DNA from: Streptomyces zhihengii
Lineage (GTDB): Bacteria; Actinomycetota; Actinomycetes; Streptomycetales; Streptomycetaceae
Direction of reading: 5' to 3'
NCBI RefSeq assembly: GCF_016919245.1
Contig: NZ_JAFEJA010000003.1
Coordinates: forward strand, 62,001 to 126,000
DNA length: 64,000 bases
Shown here: in pieces, positions 1 through 8,698 of the stretch
Layout: every line of letters starts with the position of its first letter
Numbering within the stretch: the stretch's first letter is position 1
Translations under genes and position numbers: made by a program
The notes under the pieces: generated by a model
What the model saw: only the letters and a program-made list of their open reading frames with translations
What the model was told of the DNA's origin: nothing
Database searches by the model: none

Positions 1-1422
1 GGCGGCGAAGGTTCGGTTGCTCATGGGCAGGCAGCCTTCGCTCTGGCACCAGCCGCGGTAGGCGTCGTAGAGCGTCTTCTGTTCGGTGCGGCAGTCAGGG
101 TTGAGGAGGCAGGCCTCGTCGAAGAAGCGGCCGGTGTGATCCTCGGTCTCGGCATAGGCGTTGGTGGCGATGCGTACTTTGTCCGGGCCGGTGAGGTCCT
201 TCTCGCCGGCGAGGTAGCGACGGGCGCCGTCGATGAGCCAGTTGAGGATGCCGGGGCCTTCCTCGGCGACGAGGAGATCGGTGAGATTGTCGATGCGGCG
301 GTCGTCGGCGACGGTGCGCTCGAAGGGGATCAAACGCATGCGGCGCCAGAAGGCGAATCCGCCGGTGCCGACTTCGGGGCGGTGGTTGCCGAGGAGCCAG
401 AGCTTGTGGGTGGGGTTGAAGGAGAAGAAGTCCTGTCGCATGCGGCGGGCTTTGATGCGGTCCCCGCCGGTGAGGTGCTTGACCCGGGCTTCGTCGAACT
501 TGTCGCCGGGTTTGACTTCGGAGCAGACGACGACGCGGCGGCCGTGGAGTTCGGCGAGGTCGGTGGGGTGGCCTTCGTAGAGGCGGGCCATGAGGAAGCC
601 GGGGGGTGCGGCGTCGGCGTAGTCGCCGAGGAGCTTCATGGAAACGTCGAGGAGGACGGATTTTCCGTTCTTGCCGGCCCCGAAGAGGAAGGGCATGACC
701 TGGCCGCCGACGTCGCCGGTGATGGAGTAGCCGAGGAGCAACTGCAGGAAGTTGATCATCTGCGTGCCGTCGGCGTCGTCGCCGAAGGTGTCGGCGAGGA
801 AGCGCTGGAACCTGGGGATCGGCATGACGGCGGGGCCGACGCTGGTGGAGCGGGAGTGGAAGTCCTTGTTGGGGTCGGGTGTGCGCAGGAGGCCGGTGTG
901 GAGGTCGACGATTCCTGCTGGGGTGCACAGGGCGTAGGGGTCGGCGTCGAGGTGTTCGGCTTTGAGGACCATGCCGGGGGCGGATTTCGCCTGGACGAGC
1001 ATGGCGTTGATGCCGGCGGTGCTGAGAGCTCGGCGACGGTGCTTTCTGAGTGCTTCGACGGCGTGTTCGCCGGTGGGGTCGCTCAGAGCGAGGTGTTCGC
1101 CGATTTCACCGGCGGCCCACAGGACGGAGTCGTCTTCGTCGTATTGCCAGCGGGTGGTGTCCCAGCGGTACCAGCCGAGGCCGGGGACGTGTCGGAAGTC
1201 GGCCTGGTAGAGCTGGACGAACAGTTTGGCGTTGCCGCGGTCGGTGAGTGAGTCGGGTCGCAGGCCGTGTGCGGTGGCGGGCGTCGCAGGCGGTGTCGGC
1301 TCGCTGGCTGTGGCGTGCTGGGCCGGCAGGACGGGAGCGGCCTTGGCCATGATCTGTTCAGCCAGGGCGTGAGGGTCGAAGTCGAAGAGCGTGCTCGGCT
1401 CGCCTCCGGCGGGACTGGTCAT
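1..1422 (-). CDS. P4/D5-type phage/plasmid primase-helicase (3' end outside window)
   Basis: An open frame runs from an ATG at 1422 to the first base of the window without a stop, giving 474 residues; the C-terminus lies outside. A Walker A motif GAGKNGKS sits at about residues 248-255, followed by the D5_N/superfamily-3 helicase pattern (VVVCSEVKPGDKFDEARVKH, then the sensor-like LWLLGNHRPEV). In this family the protein is the replicative helicase of phages, plasmids and integrative elements and works with a primase on the same element. Its start overlaps the stop of the upstream prim-pol gene by 4 bp (ATGA), so the two are translationally coupled. The opposite strand is also open over this stretch, but that reading is a GC-skew shadow with no recognisable domain. 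Confidence 0.9.
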   Translation of the reverse strand, partial: MTSPAGGEPSTLFDFDPHALAEQIMAKAAPVLPAQHATASEPTPPATPATAHGLRPDSLTDRGNAKLFVQLYQADFRHVPGLGWYRWDTTRWQYDEDDSVLWAAGEIGEHLALSDPTGEHAVEALRKHRRRALSTAGINAMLVQAKSAPGMVLKAEHLDADPYALCTPAGIVDLHTGLLRTPDPNKDFHSRSTSVGPAVMPIPRFQRFLADTFGDDADGTQMINFLQLLLGYSITGDVGGQVMPFLFGAGKNGKSVLLDVSMKLLGDYADAAPPGFLMARLYEGHPTDLAELHGRRVVVCSEVKPGDKFDEARVKHLTGGDRIKARRMRQDFFSFNPTHKLWLLGNHRPEVGTGGFAFWRRMRLIPFERTVADDRRIDNLTDLLVAEEGPGILNWLIDGARRYLAGEKDLTGPDKVRIATNAYAETEDHTGRFFDEACLLNPDCRTEQKTLYDAYRGWCQSEGCLPMSNRTFAA

Positions 1423-2528
1423 GGGCGGCTCCCGGGGTTCAGGGGGCGGCGGGCTCCGGCGGTCATGCCACTGCGGATGATTGTTTGCGCGCGGGCTTCC
1501 TGGCCGGGGCGAGTGAGGCGGGCGGTCTCCATGAGTGCGTCTTCGGCGTCCTGGGCGGTCAGGTGTCCTGCTGAGACGAGGCCACCCAGGGTATAGGCGG
1601 CGCGGTTGAGTTTCTCGGAGAAGCCGGTGCCCTCGGTGGAGTGGGCGCAGTCGGCGATTTCGGCGAGGGCGTTGGTGAGGATGGTGATGACGGGGTTGTT
1701 GGTGCCGCGGGCAGCGAGGACGGCTTGGCGTGCGCGGCCGGGGACGGGTCGTGGTGCTGGTACGTGGGGGGCTGGGAGGTGGTGGGTGCGCTGAAGTTCC
1801 TGCGCGAGCCAGGTAGGCAGTGGTGCCGGGGTTCGTGCGGTGCCGAGGGGTGTGTAGGTGCCGGCGTCTGTTGTCGTGCCGGGCGCGATGATGTAGCCGC
1901 CGTCGGCGCGGATGTCGACCTGCCAGGCGAGGGCGCGGGTGGTGCTGGAGCCGGTGGAGCACTGCCAGTGCCGGGCGTCGGTTTGGCGGTACCAGACGTG
2001 TAGTCCTCCGGAGGGGGTGCGGACGCGCAGGGTGCTGGTGTCCTGGGCAGGGCTGGGCTGTCCGCGGAGGGCTGCGAGTACGGCGAGGGTGTGGAAGCCG
2101 GTGGTCATGGCGGACACGTCGATCTCGTCGGCGATGTCGATGCCGGGGAGAAGTCTGTTACGGGTGGGTGGGGTTGCGGGGTGGGCGTCGATGTCGATGA
2201 CGACAAGGTTGGCCGGTCCGCAGGCGATGCCGACTCCCATGCGAGGTCTGGGACCCCACCACTGCTGGATGCGGGTGCTGTCGAGGGTGGCTGCGTGAAA
2301 GCCGTGGCACCAGCGACCTGCAGCGCGGCAGGGGCAGGTGCGGCGGTCGTGTCCGGGCTCTCGGCAGGCGGGGCAGTTGGCGGCGGGTGTCTTCCGGCCT
2401 GGGGCCAGAGGGTGGACCGGCCACCCGTGGCTGGCGCACCAGCGTGCGAGCGCCAGGGCACTGGGCTGAGTGGTGACTGGAGTGCCGTGCTCTGGGTCGC
2501 TGACGGGAAGCCGCAGGTCAGAAGGCAT
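1419..2528 (-). CDS. Bifunctional DNA primase/polymerase (prim-pol), N-terminal type
   Basis: A 369-residue protein from the ATG at 2528, preceded by a purine-rich GGGGGA ribosome binding site; the frame extends to a TTG at 2561, but that would run into the iteron-like repeat at 2543-2558, so I prefer 2528. A possible zinc cluster (CPAC..H..CPC, residues 52-68) is followed by the catalytic pair IDID (residues 111-114) and the PSGGLHVWYR motif (SGGxH) typical of archaeo-eukaryotic prim-pol domains (PF09250). It probably synthesises primers, or extends DNA, for the element whose helicase follows immediately. The repeats directly upstream fit a replication origin next to the initiator genes. Confidence 0.88.
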   Translation of the reverse strand: MPSDLRLPVSDPEHGTPVTTQPSALALARWCASHGWPVHPLAPGRKTPAANCPACREPGHDRRTCPCRAAGRWCHGFHAATLDSTRIQQWWGPRPRMGVGIACGPANLVVIDIDAHPATPPTRNRLLPGIDIADEIDVSAMTTGFHTLAVLAALRGQPSPAQDTSTLRVRTPSGGLHVWYRQTDARHWQCSTGSSTTRALAWQVDIRADGGYIIAPGTTTDAGTYTPLGTARTPAPLPTWLAQELQRTHHLPAPHVPAPRPVPGRARQAVLAARGTNNPVITILTNALAEIADCAHSTEGTGFSEKLNRAAYTLGGLVSAGHLTAQDAEDALMETARLTRPGQEARAQTIIRSGMTAGARRPLNPGSRP

Positions 2529-2542
2529 TGCGATCCCCCGGT

Positions 2543-2911
2543 AGCGACTGAAGCGACTCAACGATGGAGATAGCCTAGCGAAAACGTATGTTCGGGGTGA
2601 CCAGATGGGTCACCGGCGTGGCGGTCTTTCGTTTCGTGAGCGACCGAGCGACTGAAGCGAGCGACTCGGAAGCTCCGTGCGCTCGGTCGCTTGCGGGCAC
2701 AACGTTGCAGGCCAGGCCGCATTCGCAAGCCGAGAAAGCGACTGTAGCGACTGTAGGTGCCTATATATCAGGCGCACACGCGCGATCCCTGCAGCCCATA
2801 TAAGGAACTTGAGTCGCTTCAGTCGCTACCCACCTTGCATCAGGGTTCTGACCAGGGGTTTCTTGGAGCGACTGAAGAGTCGCTGCGTGTGCTGGCTTCA
2901 GTCGCTGTGCC
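2543..2911. repeat. Iteron-like repeats around GCGACTGAAGCGACT (candidate replication origin)
   Basis: A 15-16 bp motif, AGCGACTGAAGCGACT, occurs with small changes in both orientations at 2543-2558, 2646-2669 (with a 4 bp insertion), 2736-2754 (ACTGTAGCGACT variant), 2811-2829 (inverted), 2867-2885 and 2895-2909 (inverted half). They lie directly upstream of the divergently placed prim-pol/helicase operon, in a stretch with the locally AT-rich tract CTATATATCA at 2761. Such clusters next to a prim-pol gene are the usual arrangement of an iteron origin. This is inference from position and repetition; the protein that binds them is not known. Confidence 0.6.
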
Positions 2912-2928
2912 AGTGCTGCGGAGGGTGC

Positions 2929-3252
2929 TTCGAACAAGGACGTCGCGGCCCGGCTCGACTCGACTCCGCATGCGGTGGGCCGCTGGCGGGCGAGGTTCGT
3001 CGAGCACCGGATCGCCGGCCTGGGCGACATGCCCCGCTCGGGCGGTCCCAGGTCGGTCACCGACGAACAGGTAGCCGCGCTCGTCGCCAAGACCCTGGAG
3101 TCCGCCCCGAAGAACGCGACGCACTGGTCGACACGGTCGATGGCGAGGCAGACGGGTCTGTCGCAGTCGACGGTGTCACGGGTCTGGCGGGCGTTCGGCC
3201 TGCAGCCGCACCGCTCGGAGACCTTCAAGCTGTCGACGGATCCGTACTGCTG
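2929..3252 (+). pseudogene. IS630-family transposase, N-terminal remnant
   Basis: Conceptual translation gives an HTH-rich segment with WRARFVEHRIAGLGDMPRSG, ATHWSTRSMARQTGLSQSTV and WRAFGLQPHRSETFKLSTDP, which is the DNA-binding N-terminal part of actinobacterial IS630 transposases. The match ends abruptly after TDP at about 3245, where an intact transposase would enter its DDE domain, so only the N-terminal third remains. No start codon or terminal inverted repeat can be assigned. Confidence 0.75.
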
Positions 3253-3264
3253 GGGTGCGACCAT

Positions 3265-3313
3265 GTTACCTGCGGTAACCGACAATAAGTGTAATAAGTG
3301 TAATTGTTGTCGG
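3265..3313. promoter_or_regulatory. Overlapping inverted and direct repeats upstream of the 3359 gene
   Basis: GTTACC TGC GGTAAC (3265-3279) is a perfect dyad. It abuts a second dyad, CCGACAA ... TTGTCGG (3279-3313), that encloses two tandem copies of TAAGTGTAA (3286-3294 and 3295-3303). The block ends 45 bp before the start codon at 3359. The arrangement looks like an operator, possibly self-regulated by a plasmid-encoded repressor; which protein binds is unknown. Confidence 0.4.
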
Positions 3314-3358
3314 TAATCTGCTGCCACGAGCACCAAGCAGCCATCAGAGGGGGAGCGC

Positions 3359-4060
3359 ATGTCCGCGAACGAGTGGGCCGGTCTGTCGGCCAACCTCAAG
3401 TTCCAGGGTGGATTCGCTGTGTGGGACATCGGGATGCTCGTGCATCTCTATGGAGCGAAGAAGGCCGGTGCGCGCATCATCGAGAGCATCGAACTGAAGC
3501 TGGCCGACAACAAGATCGGGCATCTGCCGACCAAGCTGCCAACCGACGGCACCCGCCGAGTGCTCCTCTATGCGAAGGACCATGTGGGCCTCGGCTACGT
3601 GATCAACCAGATTCACACCCTCGCCATCCAGGCCCCTGAAGCGGGGGAGAATGCCACGGTTTACCAGTTGCAGGGCTTCCTGAACTCCCTCAGCACCTTG
3701 TCGAATCACGCCTACAGGCCGCCGGTCGTGAGCCCGTGGGCCACCCCCGAGGAACACGCCGCAGCAGAGTCTCGGCAGCAGCGCCGACGGACCGCCGAAC
3801 TCGCGTACATCCGCAGCTATTACGGACTGGAGAACCGTCAGGACATCCAGGTGGACCTTGGTGTACGCGTCCGGCTTCGCGGCCATGAGGGCAAGATCGT
3901 CGACACGCAAGGCACCGAGTTCCTGATGGTGCTGTTGGACGGATCTGACAAGCCGTTGCCCCGCCGTGTCTCCCCGGACCTGGAATTCGCGACCCCTGCT
4001 GGATGGGTGACGGTCCCGGAGCCGAACCACCCGATGACCTCCGAGGAGCATGCACGATGA
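3359..4060 (+). CDS. Hypothetical protein with a KOW-like C-terminal segment
   Basis: 233 residues from an ATG preceded by AGAGGGGGA. I do not recognise the family. The N-terminal half (AVWDIGMLVHLYGAKKAGARIIESIELKL, TRRVLLYAKDHVGLGYV) looks globular; the segment VDLGVRVRLRGHEGKIVDTQ near residues 165-185 resembles a small SH3/KOW-type beta barrel, but this is only a pattern impression. The stop codon overlaps the next start by 4 bp (ATGA), so it begins a coupled run that continues into the integrase remnant. A role in the biology of the element is likely but cannot be specified. Confidence 0.75.
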   Translation: MSANEWAGLSANLKFQGGFAVWDIGMLVHLYGAKKAGARIIESIELKLADNKIGHLPTKLPTDGTRRVLLYAKDHVGLGYVINQIHTLAIQAPEAGENATVYQLQGFLNSLSTLSNHAYRPPVVSPWATPEEHAAAESRQQRRRTAELAYIRSYYGLENRQDIQVDLGVRVRLRGHEGKIVDTQGTEFLMVLLDGSDKPLPRRVSPDLEFATPAGWVTVPEPNHPMTSEEHAR

Positions 4061-4323
4061 ACGCCCCGGCGGAGGTTTCCGACGGCACGATGGCGTGCCC
4101 TGTCCCCGCCCCCGAGACCGGGCACCCGTGCACCAAGCGGATCCCGCCCGGCTGGACGGCGGCCGAGGGCCCCGGCGGCGGGCACTTCTGGCAGTCCCCG
4201 AGAGCCGCCGAACTTCAGGCCCGCGGCGCGCACTTCGACGCCGGCCTGCTCCTGTCCGGGCAGCCCACACCGTGGCACCTGCCCGAAGACTGCGCACCCG
4301 GCTGCTGGAAGTGGAGGGGCTGA
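4057..4323 (+). CDS. Small hypothetical protein, Cys-containing
   Basis: 88 residues starting at the ATG that overlaps the previous stop; a longer frame starts at 4003 but that extension lies entirely inside the upstream gene. The sequence contains CPVPAPETGHPCTKRIPPGW, a His-Trp segment and CAPGCWKW near the end, so it has four cysteines in two pairs that could bind a metal. No family is recognised. Its stop overlaps the start of the integrase remnant (TGATG). Confidence 0.65.
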   Translation: MNAPAEVSDGTMACPVPAPETGHPCTKRIPPGWTAAEGPGGGHFWQSPRAAELQARGAHFDAGLLLSGQPTPWHLPEDCAPGCWKWRG

Positions 4324-5474
4324 TGACCCTGCGCGAGACCGACGACCAGGTCGTCGACGCGAGGCTCGTCGACGACGCTGCCGTGGCCCGCGTCGCCTCT
4401 GACGCGCGTCCTGTCGTCGGTCTGCACACCGTGCTGCGCCCGGGCAGCCCATCCCCGCGACGGTGTACCGCGGCCCGCGGTACACCAAGCGGGACATCAC
4501 TCTCACCGACGAGACCGCCCAGGCGCTTGATGACGCGGAGAACGACCGCGAGCCCGGGCGCCGCACGGCGATGCGCGGCTTCAAGGCCTGGTGCGCAGAG
4601 CAGGGCTACGTCGCTGAGCCGTGCACCACCGTGGCGTACACCGAGTACAGCAGGCACCTAATGCAGCGGGGCCTCAAGGTGTCCACGATCAGGAACTACA
4701 TGTCCTTGATCCCCACGTCGATGCCGGCAGGAGAACGCCCCGACTCGAGCCTCTACCAGGTGCTGTTGGCCGACTACCGGAAGAACAACAAGAGGGCCAT
4801 GCGGGTTCGGCGCGCGTTCCCGCTCACCCTGTCCTACCTCGTGCCGATGATGGAGAAGGCAGAAGCGGACGGGTCCGCCATCGGGATCCGGGACGCGGCC
4901 ATGTTCGCCTTCGGGTACCGGTTCTTCGGTCGCAGCGAAGAAGACGTTGGCCTCGATGATCGAGGACCTGACTACGATCCTCGATCACCTAGTGCTGGTG
5001 TGGCTCGCTCAGGACAAGACGCACAAGGGCGAGGCGCAGGAGATCACTCTTCACGAACACCCAGACCTCCAGCTCGTCCCCCGGCTCCGTCGCTGGCTCG
5101 CCTACCTTGCCTCCCACGGCATCACGACGGGGCCCCTGTTCCGGCACGTGCTGAAAAGCGGAGTGCCGGCCTCAGCCGAGACCCGGGCGAAGAAGGCCCC
5201 CGTCCGTGGCGGGTACCTGCGGCCGGCGACTGTCGACGAGCGGGTGAAGCTGTGGTTCGCCAAGGCTGGTCTGGTCACCGACGGCCGTCCCGTCAGCAGC
5301 CACGGACTCCGGGCCGGGGCGGCAACGGGCCTTGCCGAGGCGGAGGCGTCCGTCAGCGACATCCGCGAAGCCGGCCGCTGGGCCGAGGGATCGACTATCC
5401 CCGAGCGCGTGTACGTCCGGCCCGTCAAGGACGCGTCGAAGGACCCGTTCGAGAACGTCAGACGGCCCGCCTGA
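4323..5474 (+). pseudogene. Tyrosine recombinase/integrase with two frameshifts
   Basis: The reading starts at ATG 4323 (MTLRETDDQVVDARLVDD), changes frame near 4440-4460 into a segment with an SAM-like N-terminal core-binding region (RGFKAWCAEQGYV, RHLMQRGLKVSTIRNYMS), and changes back near 4935-4950 into the catalytic domain. The catalytic set is visible across the frames: R in GRSEE, K in QDKTHKG, HGLR (HxxR), W in AGRWAEG and Y in ERVYVRP. The two shifts cancel, so the ends share a frame. As the sequence stands no single protein is made; a sequencing error in one of the two places would not be enough to restore it. Confidence 0.75.
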
Positions 5475-5547
5475 GCACCACTGCAGAAGCCGACTGAACG
5501 AGCTGAGAACGGGCGTGCCTTGAAGTCGGTGGCCAGTCCCGCAAGAC

Positions 5548-5580
5548 GACGAACCCCGCTCTCGGGGAGCGGGGTTCGTC
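5548..5580 (+). terminator. Strong stem-loop terminator after the integrase remnant
   Basis: GACGAACCCCGCTC (5548-5561) pairs perfectly with GAGCGGGGTTCGTC (5567-5580) around a 5-nt loop. It separates the element module from the following regulator gene. Confidence 0.75.
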
Positions 5581-5641
5581 CGTCCCCCACGAAGCCGATC
5601 GCGGGGTACCGTTCTGGTGTCGAAGCAGAACAGGAGTCAGT

Positions 5642-6838
5642 ATGCACGCTCTGCCTGAAGACCACACCGGGGTGCGCATCGCGCGCCTCCGCCGGGAGCG
5701 GCACCTCACCCAGCGAGCACTCTCAGACCTCTCTGGCATCCCCTACAGCACCCTGACGAAGACGGAGCAGGGAGCTCTCCCAGCAACTCCGCACGTCGTC
5801 AATGCGTGCGCTCGGGCCATGCAGGTTGAGACGGCCACCATCGTGGGTCAGCCCTACGCCGGCGATCTGAGAGCCGATGAACTTGACGTCCTGATACGGC
5901 CTATCAGAGAGGCCCTGGACGTCTACGACCTGGGGGCCGACCCGGACGTACAAGCGCGGCCCCTCGTTGACCTCACAGCCGAGGCAGAGGCGTTGTGCGC
6001 TGCTGTTCGCGCGGGAGAGATCAAGCGGGCGGCCACGGACGTGGCCGGCCTCATCGAAGAGACCACCACCGCCGCCCATATCGCGCAGAGCAGGGAAGGG
6101 TGGCTGGCCCTCGCCTCGCTCTACAGGACCGGGTACGACGTTGCTGCGAAGCTCGGGTTCCCGGACCTGGCTCAGCTCGCCCTGGCCCGAATGGACTGGG
6201 CCGCCCAGCGCGGGTCCGATGCCGTCTTCGGCGGCATGTACCAGTACCTGCGGGCCCTCACCTACCTCCGGGCCGGCCAATACCGGACTGGTCAGCGCCT
6301 CGTTGATCTGGGACTGCGCGCTCTCGAGCAGGCTGACCCGTCACGGGAACGCGAGGCCGTCACCGGGCAGATCCACTTGGGCGGTGCCGTGATGGCCGGT
6401 CGCGCCCATGACGAAGCCCTCGCCATGTCCCATCTCCGGGAAGCGGAGCGGTTTGCCGAGTCGACCGGGGAGGCCGTGAAGGTGCACTGGCTCGCCTTCG
6501 GCCCCACCAACGTTCGCGTCCACCGGGTTGCTGTGCTCGCCGAACTCGACAAGTACGGCGAGGCCGTGGAGGCCACGGCCGGACTCAGCATTCCCCGCGA
6601 CTGGCCGAAGTCCCGGACCAGCCACCACTACGCCGAAGTGGCCCGCGCGCAGATGTGGACAGGGAAGCTCGACGCCTCGTTCCAGAACCTGCTCGCGGCG
6701 AGGCGGACAGCACCGCAGCAGGCCAAGTACCACCCGATGGTGCGGGACACCTACGCCGGCCTGGAGGCGGCCCACCGCCGACTGCCGGAGAGCTTCCTGT
6801 CATACGGCTCGTGGCTCAGCTCAGCTCCTTCCGCCTGA
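5642..6838 (+). CDS. XRE-family transcriptional regulator with helical repeat C-terminus
   Basis: 398 residues from ATG 5642. Residues about 10-60 form an XRE-type HTH (VRIARLRRERHLTQRALSDLSGIPYSTLTKTEQG). The rest is alanine- and leucine-rich alpha-helical sequence of the TPR-like kind seen in Streptomyces XRE regulators that accompany HATPase and peptide-modification genes (RTGYDVAAKLGFPDLAQLALARMDWAAQRG; YLRALTYLRAGQYRTGQRLVDLG). It is followed by a terminator-like hairpin and then by the HATPase gene on the same strand. Probably a DNA-binding sensor whose helical domain receives a peptide or protein signal; ligand unknown. Confidence 0.85.
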   Translation: MHALPEDHTGVRIARLRRERHLTQRALSDLSGIPYSTLTKTEQGALPATPHVVNACARAMQVETATIVGQPYAGDLRADELDVLIRPIREALDVYDLGADPDVQARPLVDLTAEAEALCAAVRAGEIKRAATDVAGLIEETTTAAHIAQSREGWLALASLYRTGYDVAAKLGFPDLAQLALARMDWAAQRGSDAVFGGMYQYLRALTYLRAGQYRTGQRLVDLGLRALEQADPSREREAVTGQIHLGGAVMAGRAHDEALAMSHLREAERFAESTGEAVKVHWLAFGPTNVRVHRVAVLAELDKYGEAVEATAGLSIPRDWPKSRTSHHYAEVARAQMWTGKLDASFQNLLAARRTAPQQAKYHPMVRDTYAGLEAAHRRLPESFLSYGSWLSSAPSA

Positions 6839-6860
6839 ATCTTACAGACGGTCAACCCTT

Positions 6861-6896
6861 GGCCCTAGCTATCACCAACTCGTGATAGTTAGGGCC
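6861..6896 (+). terminator. Stem-loop after the XRE gene
   Basis: GGCCCTAGCTATCAC (6861-6875) pairs with GTGATAGTTAGGGCC (6882-6896) with one mismatch, followed by TTGTTGCT. It ends the XRE transcript 50 bp before the HATPase gene. Confidence 0.6.
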
Positions 6897-6946
6897 TTGT
6901 TGCTGCTCCAGCATGTCGTCACTGCCCATTCGACATGGAGCCGACC

Positions 6947-7864
6947 ATGACGACGCACCTTGCGGGCCAGGAGCGCACCTGTCGAAGCGCCCCTGCTTCC
7001 GCCCACGAACCAAGAGACCGCACGCGGGGTCTAGCTGCCCTGGAAGTGTCGCTCGAGCGCCACCCCGATCCCGTCACCGGTGGCATGTCCGAGGCGGACA
7101 GAAGGCGGCCGAGCCAGCTCCGCCGGACGCTTCGCGCAGCTCTCCGCCACTGGGAGAGGCACGAACTCGTCGACGCCGCGGAGCTGCTGCTCACCGAGCT
7201 CGTGACGAACGCCCTCCGGCACGCATCCGCCCCCACGGTGAACGTGCGGGTTGCCCACCTGGACAGCCACCTCAAGATCGAGGTGAACGATGGAACGCCC
7301 CGCGGCCCGCTGGCAGGCTCCTCGAGCCCGGACGCCGAGCACGGCCGCGGCCTGTTCATCGTCGACGCGGTGGCCGATGCCTGGGGCGTCAGCGAAGACC
7401 GAACGACGGTCTGGTGCACCCTCCCCCTGACTGAAGGAACATTCGACATGGCCACCCCGCAGATCGTGCGCGAGCAGATCATGGCCTTCGACGCCAACCC
7501 GAACTCGTCCGGGTCTGCCCGCGTCTGGGCACGATCCGCGCTCACGATCCTGGCCTGGCCCGGCCCCGTCCACGTTGCCACGGACGTGCTGTACGTCCTC
7601 GTCACCAACGCTTTCGAGCACGGGTTACCCGCGGGGAGCGGACGGTCGGTGAGGGTGGCGCTCCGGCTGACGGACCGCGACGAACTGCTCGTCGATGTCG
7701 AGGACCACACCCCCGACTTCCCCGCGTTCGACAAGGCCGTGAGCGGTGAGCTCGGCTGCGGTCTGTGGGGGGCCAGGAGTCACGGCGCCGAAGTGACCTG
7801 GTTCCCCAGTAGCGCCGGCAAGACCGTGCGCGCCATGCTCCAGGCGGGGCCGGTAGACCTGTGA
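6947..7864 (+). CDS. Tandem HATPase_c (anti-sigma/RsbW-like) protein, two domains in one chain
   Basis: 305 residues from ATG 6947, which has GGAG six bases upstream; an ATG at 6935 is an alternative. Domain 1 has the GHKL N-box ELLLTELVTNALRHA (residues 79-93), the G1 box EVNDGTP (112-118) and G2 EHGRGLFIVDAVAD (131-144). Domain 2 repeats the fold with VLYVLVTNAFEHG (215-227), VEDHTPDFPAFD and GCGLWGARSHGAEVTW (270-285), where the G2 loop is weaker. Streptomyces encodes many single-domain homologues; two in one chain is less usual and would give a built-in dimer. The stop overlaps the GTG start of the next gene. Role: kinase or partner-binding regulator of the following cluster, by inference. 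Confidence 0.82.
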   Translation: MTTHLAGQERTCRSAPASAHEPRDRTRGLAALEVSLERHPDPVTGGMSEADRRRPSQLRRTLRAALRHWERHELVDAAELLLTELVTNALRHASAPTVNVRVAHLDSHLKIEVNDGTPRGPLAGSSSPDAEHGRGLFIVDAVADAWGVSEDRTTVWCTLPLTEGTFDMATPQIVREQIMAFDANPNSSGSARVWARSALTILAWPGPVHVATDVLYVLVTNAFEHGLPAGSGRSVRVALRLTDRDELLVDVEDHTPDFPAFDKAVSGELGCGLWGARSHGAEVTWFPSSAGKTVRAMLQAGPVDL

Positions 7865-8403
7865 CCGTCACCGCGACGCCCGACGCCGGGCAGATGATGA
7901 ACAGGCTCGTGCGGGAGGCCCCTGCGAGCCGGCCGCCGACATGGCCGACCTGGCGGATTGCCGAGCTGCTCCGCAATCTCCTGGCAGTCACCAGGCGCGA
8001 GGACACCATCGTGCGCCTGGGCGGCAACCTCTTCGACGTCGTGGTCACCAGCTCGAGCTTCAAAGCCCGCGCCGCTGTCGACGTCATGGACGAGGTCCAG
8101 GGCGGGTGCGGACCGGTCATCGAGGACACCCGAGACGGATCCTTCTACTGGCTGGTCCCGCCGGGCACGGCCGACCGGTGGCCGCAGCACACCCATGCCG
8201 TCTGCCTCGGCGCGCCGTACCGAATCACGCTTCCGTCGCTCGACTCCACGTCATGGCCTTCCGTCCCCGGGCCCTACTGGTACCGGCCGTCCCGGAGCGA
8301 CCGTCTGGTACCCGGCATCCCGCTGTGGAAGACGCTCGCCCTGCACCAGCCGGAGCCGACGCCGCACGCCGCGTTCGAGAAGCGTCTCGGCGGAACCCCC
8401 TAG
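7861..8403 (+). CDS. Hypothetical protein of the HATPase/radical-SAM locus
   Basis: 180 residues from the GTG at 7861, coupled by a GTGA overlap to the HATPase gene. No motif I can name; it is soluble, with RREDTIVRLGGNLFDVVVTSSSFKARAAVDVMDEVQGGCGPVIEDTR followed by a Trp/Pro-rich section (WYRPSRSDRLVPGIPLWKTLALHQ). Its position suggests that it belongs to the regulatory part of the radical SAM locus. Nothing in the sequence supports an enzymatic call. Confidence 0.75.
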   Translation: MTVTATPDAGQMMNRLVREAPASRPPTWPTWRIAELLRNLLAVTRREDTIVRLGGNLFDVVVTSSSFKARAAVDVMDEVQGGCGPVIEDTRDGSFYWLVPPGTADRWPQHTHAVCLGAPYRITLPSLDSTSWPSVPGPYWYRPSRSDRLVPGIPLWKTLALHQPEPTPHAAFEKRLGGTP

Positions 8404-8406
8404 ATC

Positions 8407-8612
8407 CCCGTGTCCGGGCGGCCCCCCCCGTAGCTGCCCGACACGGGCGCACCCCCTGGTGCCGGAGCGGATCCGGCTCCGGCACCAGAGGCCCCACAAC
8501 TCCTGTCCGGTGGCCGGGTCGACGGCCCGTCCCCGGCCGCCGGACAGGCGCCACTCCCGGCGCGGGGCACCACCCGATCGTGTTCCCCCACGGCGACGTT
8601 CCCCGCGCCGGG
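8407..8612. repeat. Four successive stem-loops between the hypothetical gene and the radical SAM gene
   Basis: Arms are 8407-8419 with 8436-8447 (CCCGTGTC family, one bulge), 8456-8468 with 8476-8488 (CTGGTGCCGGAGC, perfect), 8502-8518 with 8532-8548 (17 bp, one mismatch) and 8556-8567 with 8601-8612 (CCCGGCGCGGGG, perfect). No plausible reading frame crosses all of them. They lie immediately upstream of the radical SAM start at 8699 and may control read-through into it. Confidence 0.65.
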
Positions 8613-8698
8613 CGCATCACCCACGACCGATGGGACCGTTCCGCCCACACCTTCCGCCCCGGCCCGGCATCCTGGGCCGGACGAGCAAGGAGCAATCG

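Noticed and set aside
136..1251. Long plus-strand open frame of 371 residues
   Set aside because: It is the antisense shadow of the prim-pol-linked helicase gene; composition is Gly/Val/Glu-rich with no domain, whereas the minus strand shows clear helicase motifs.
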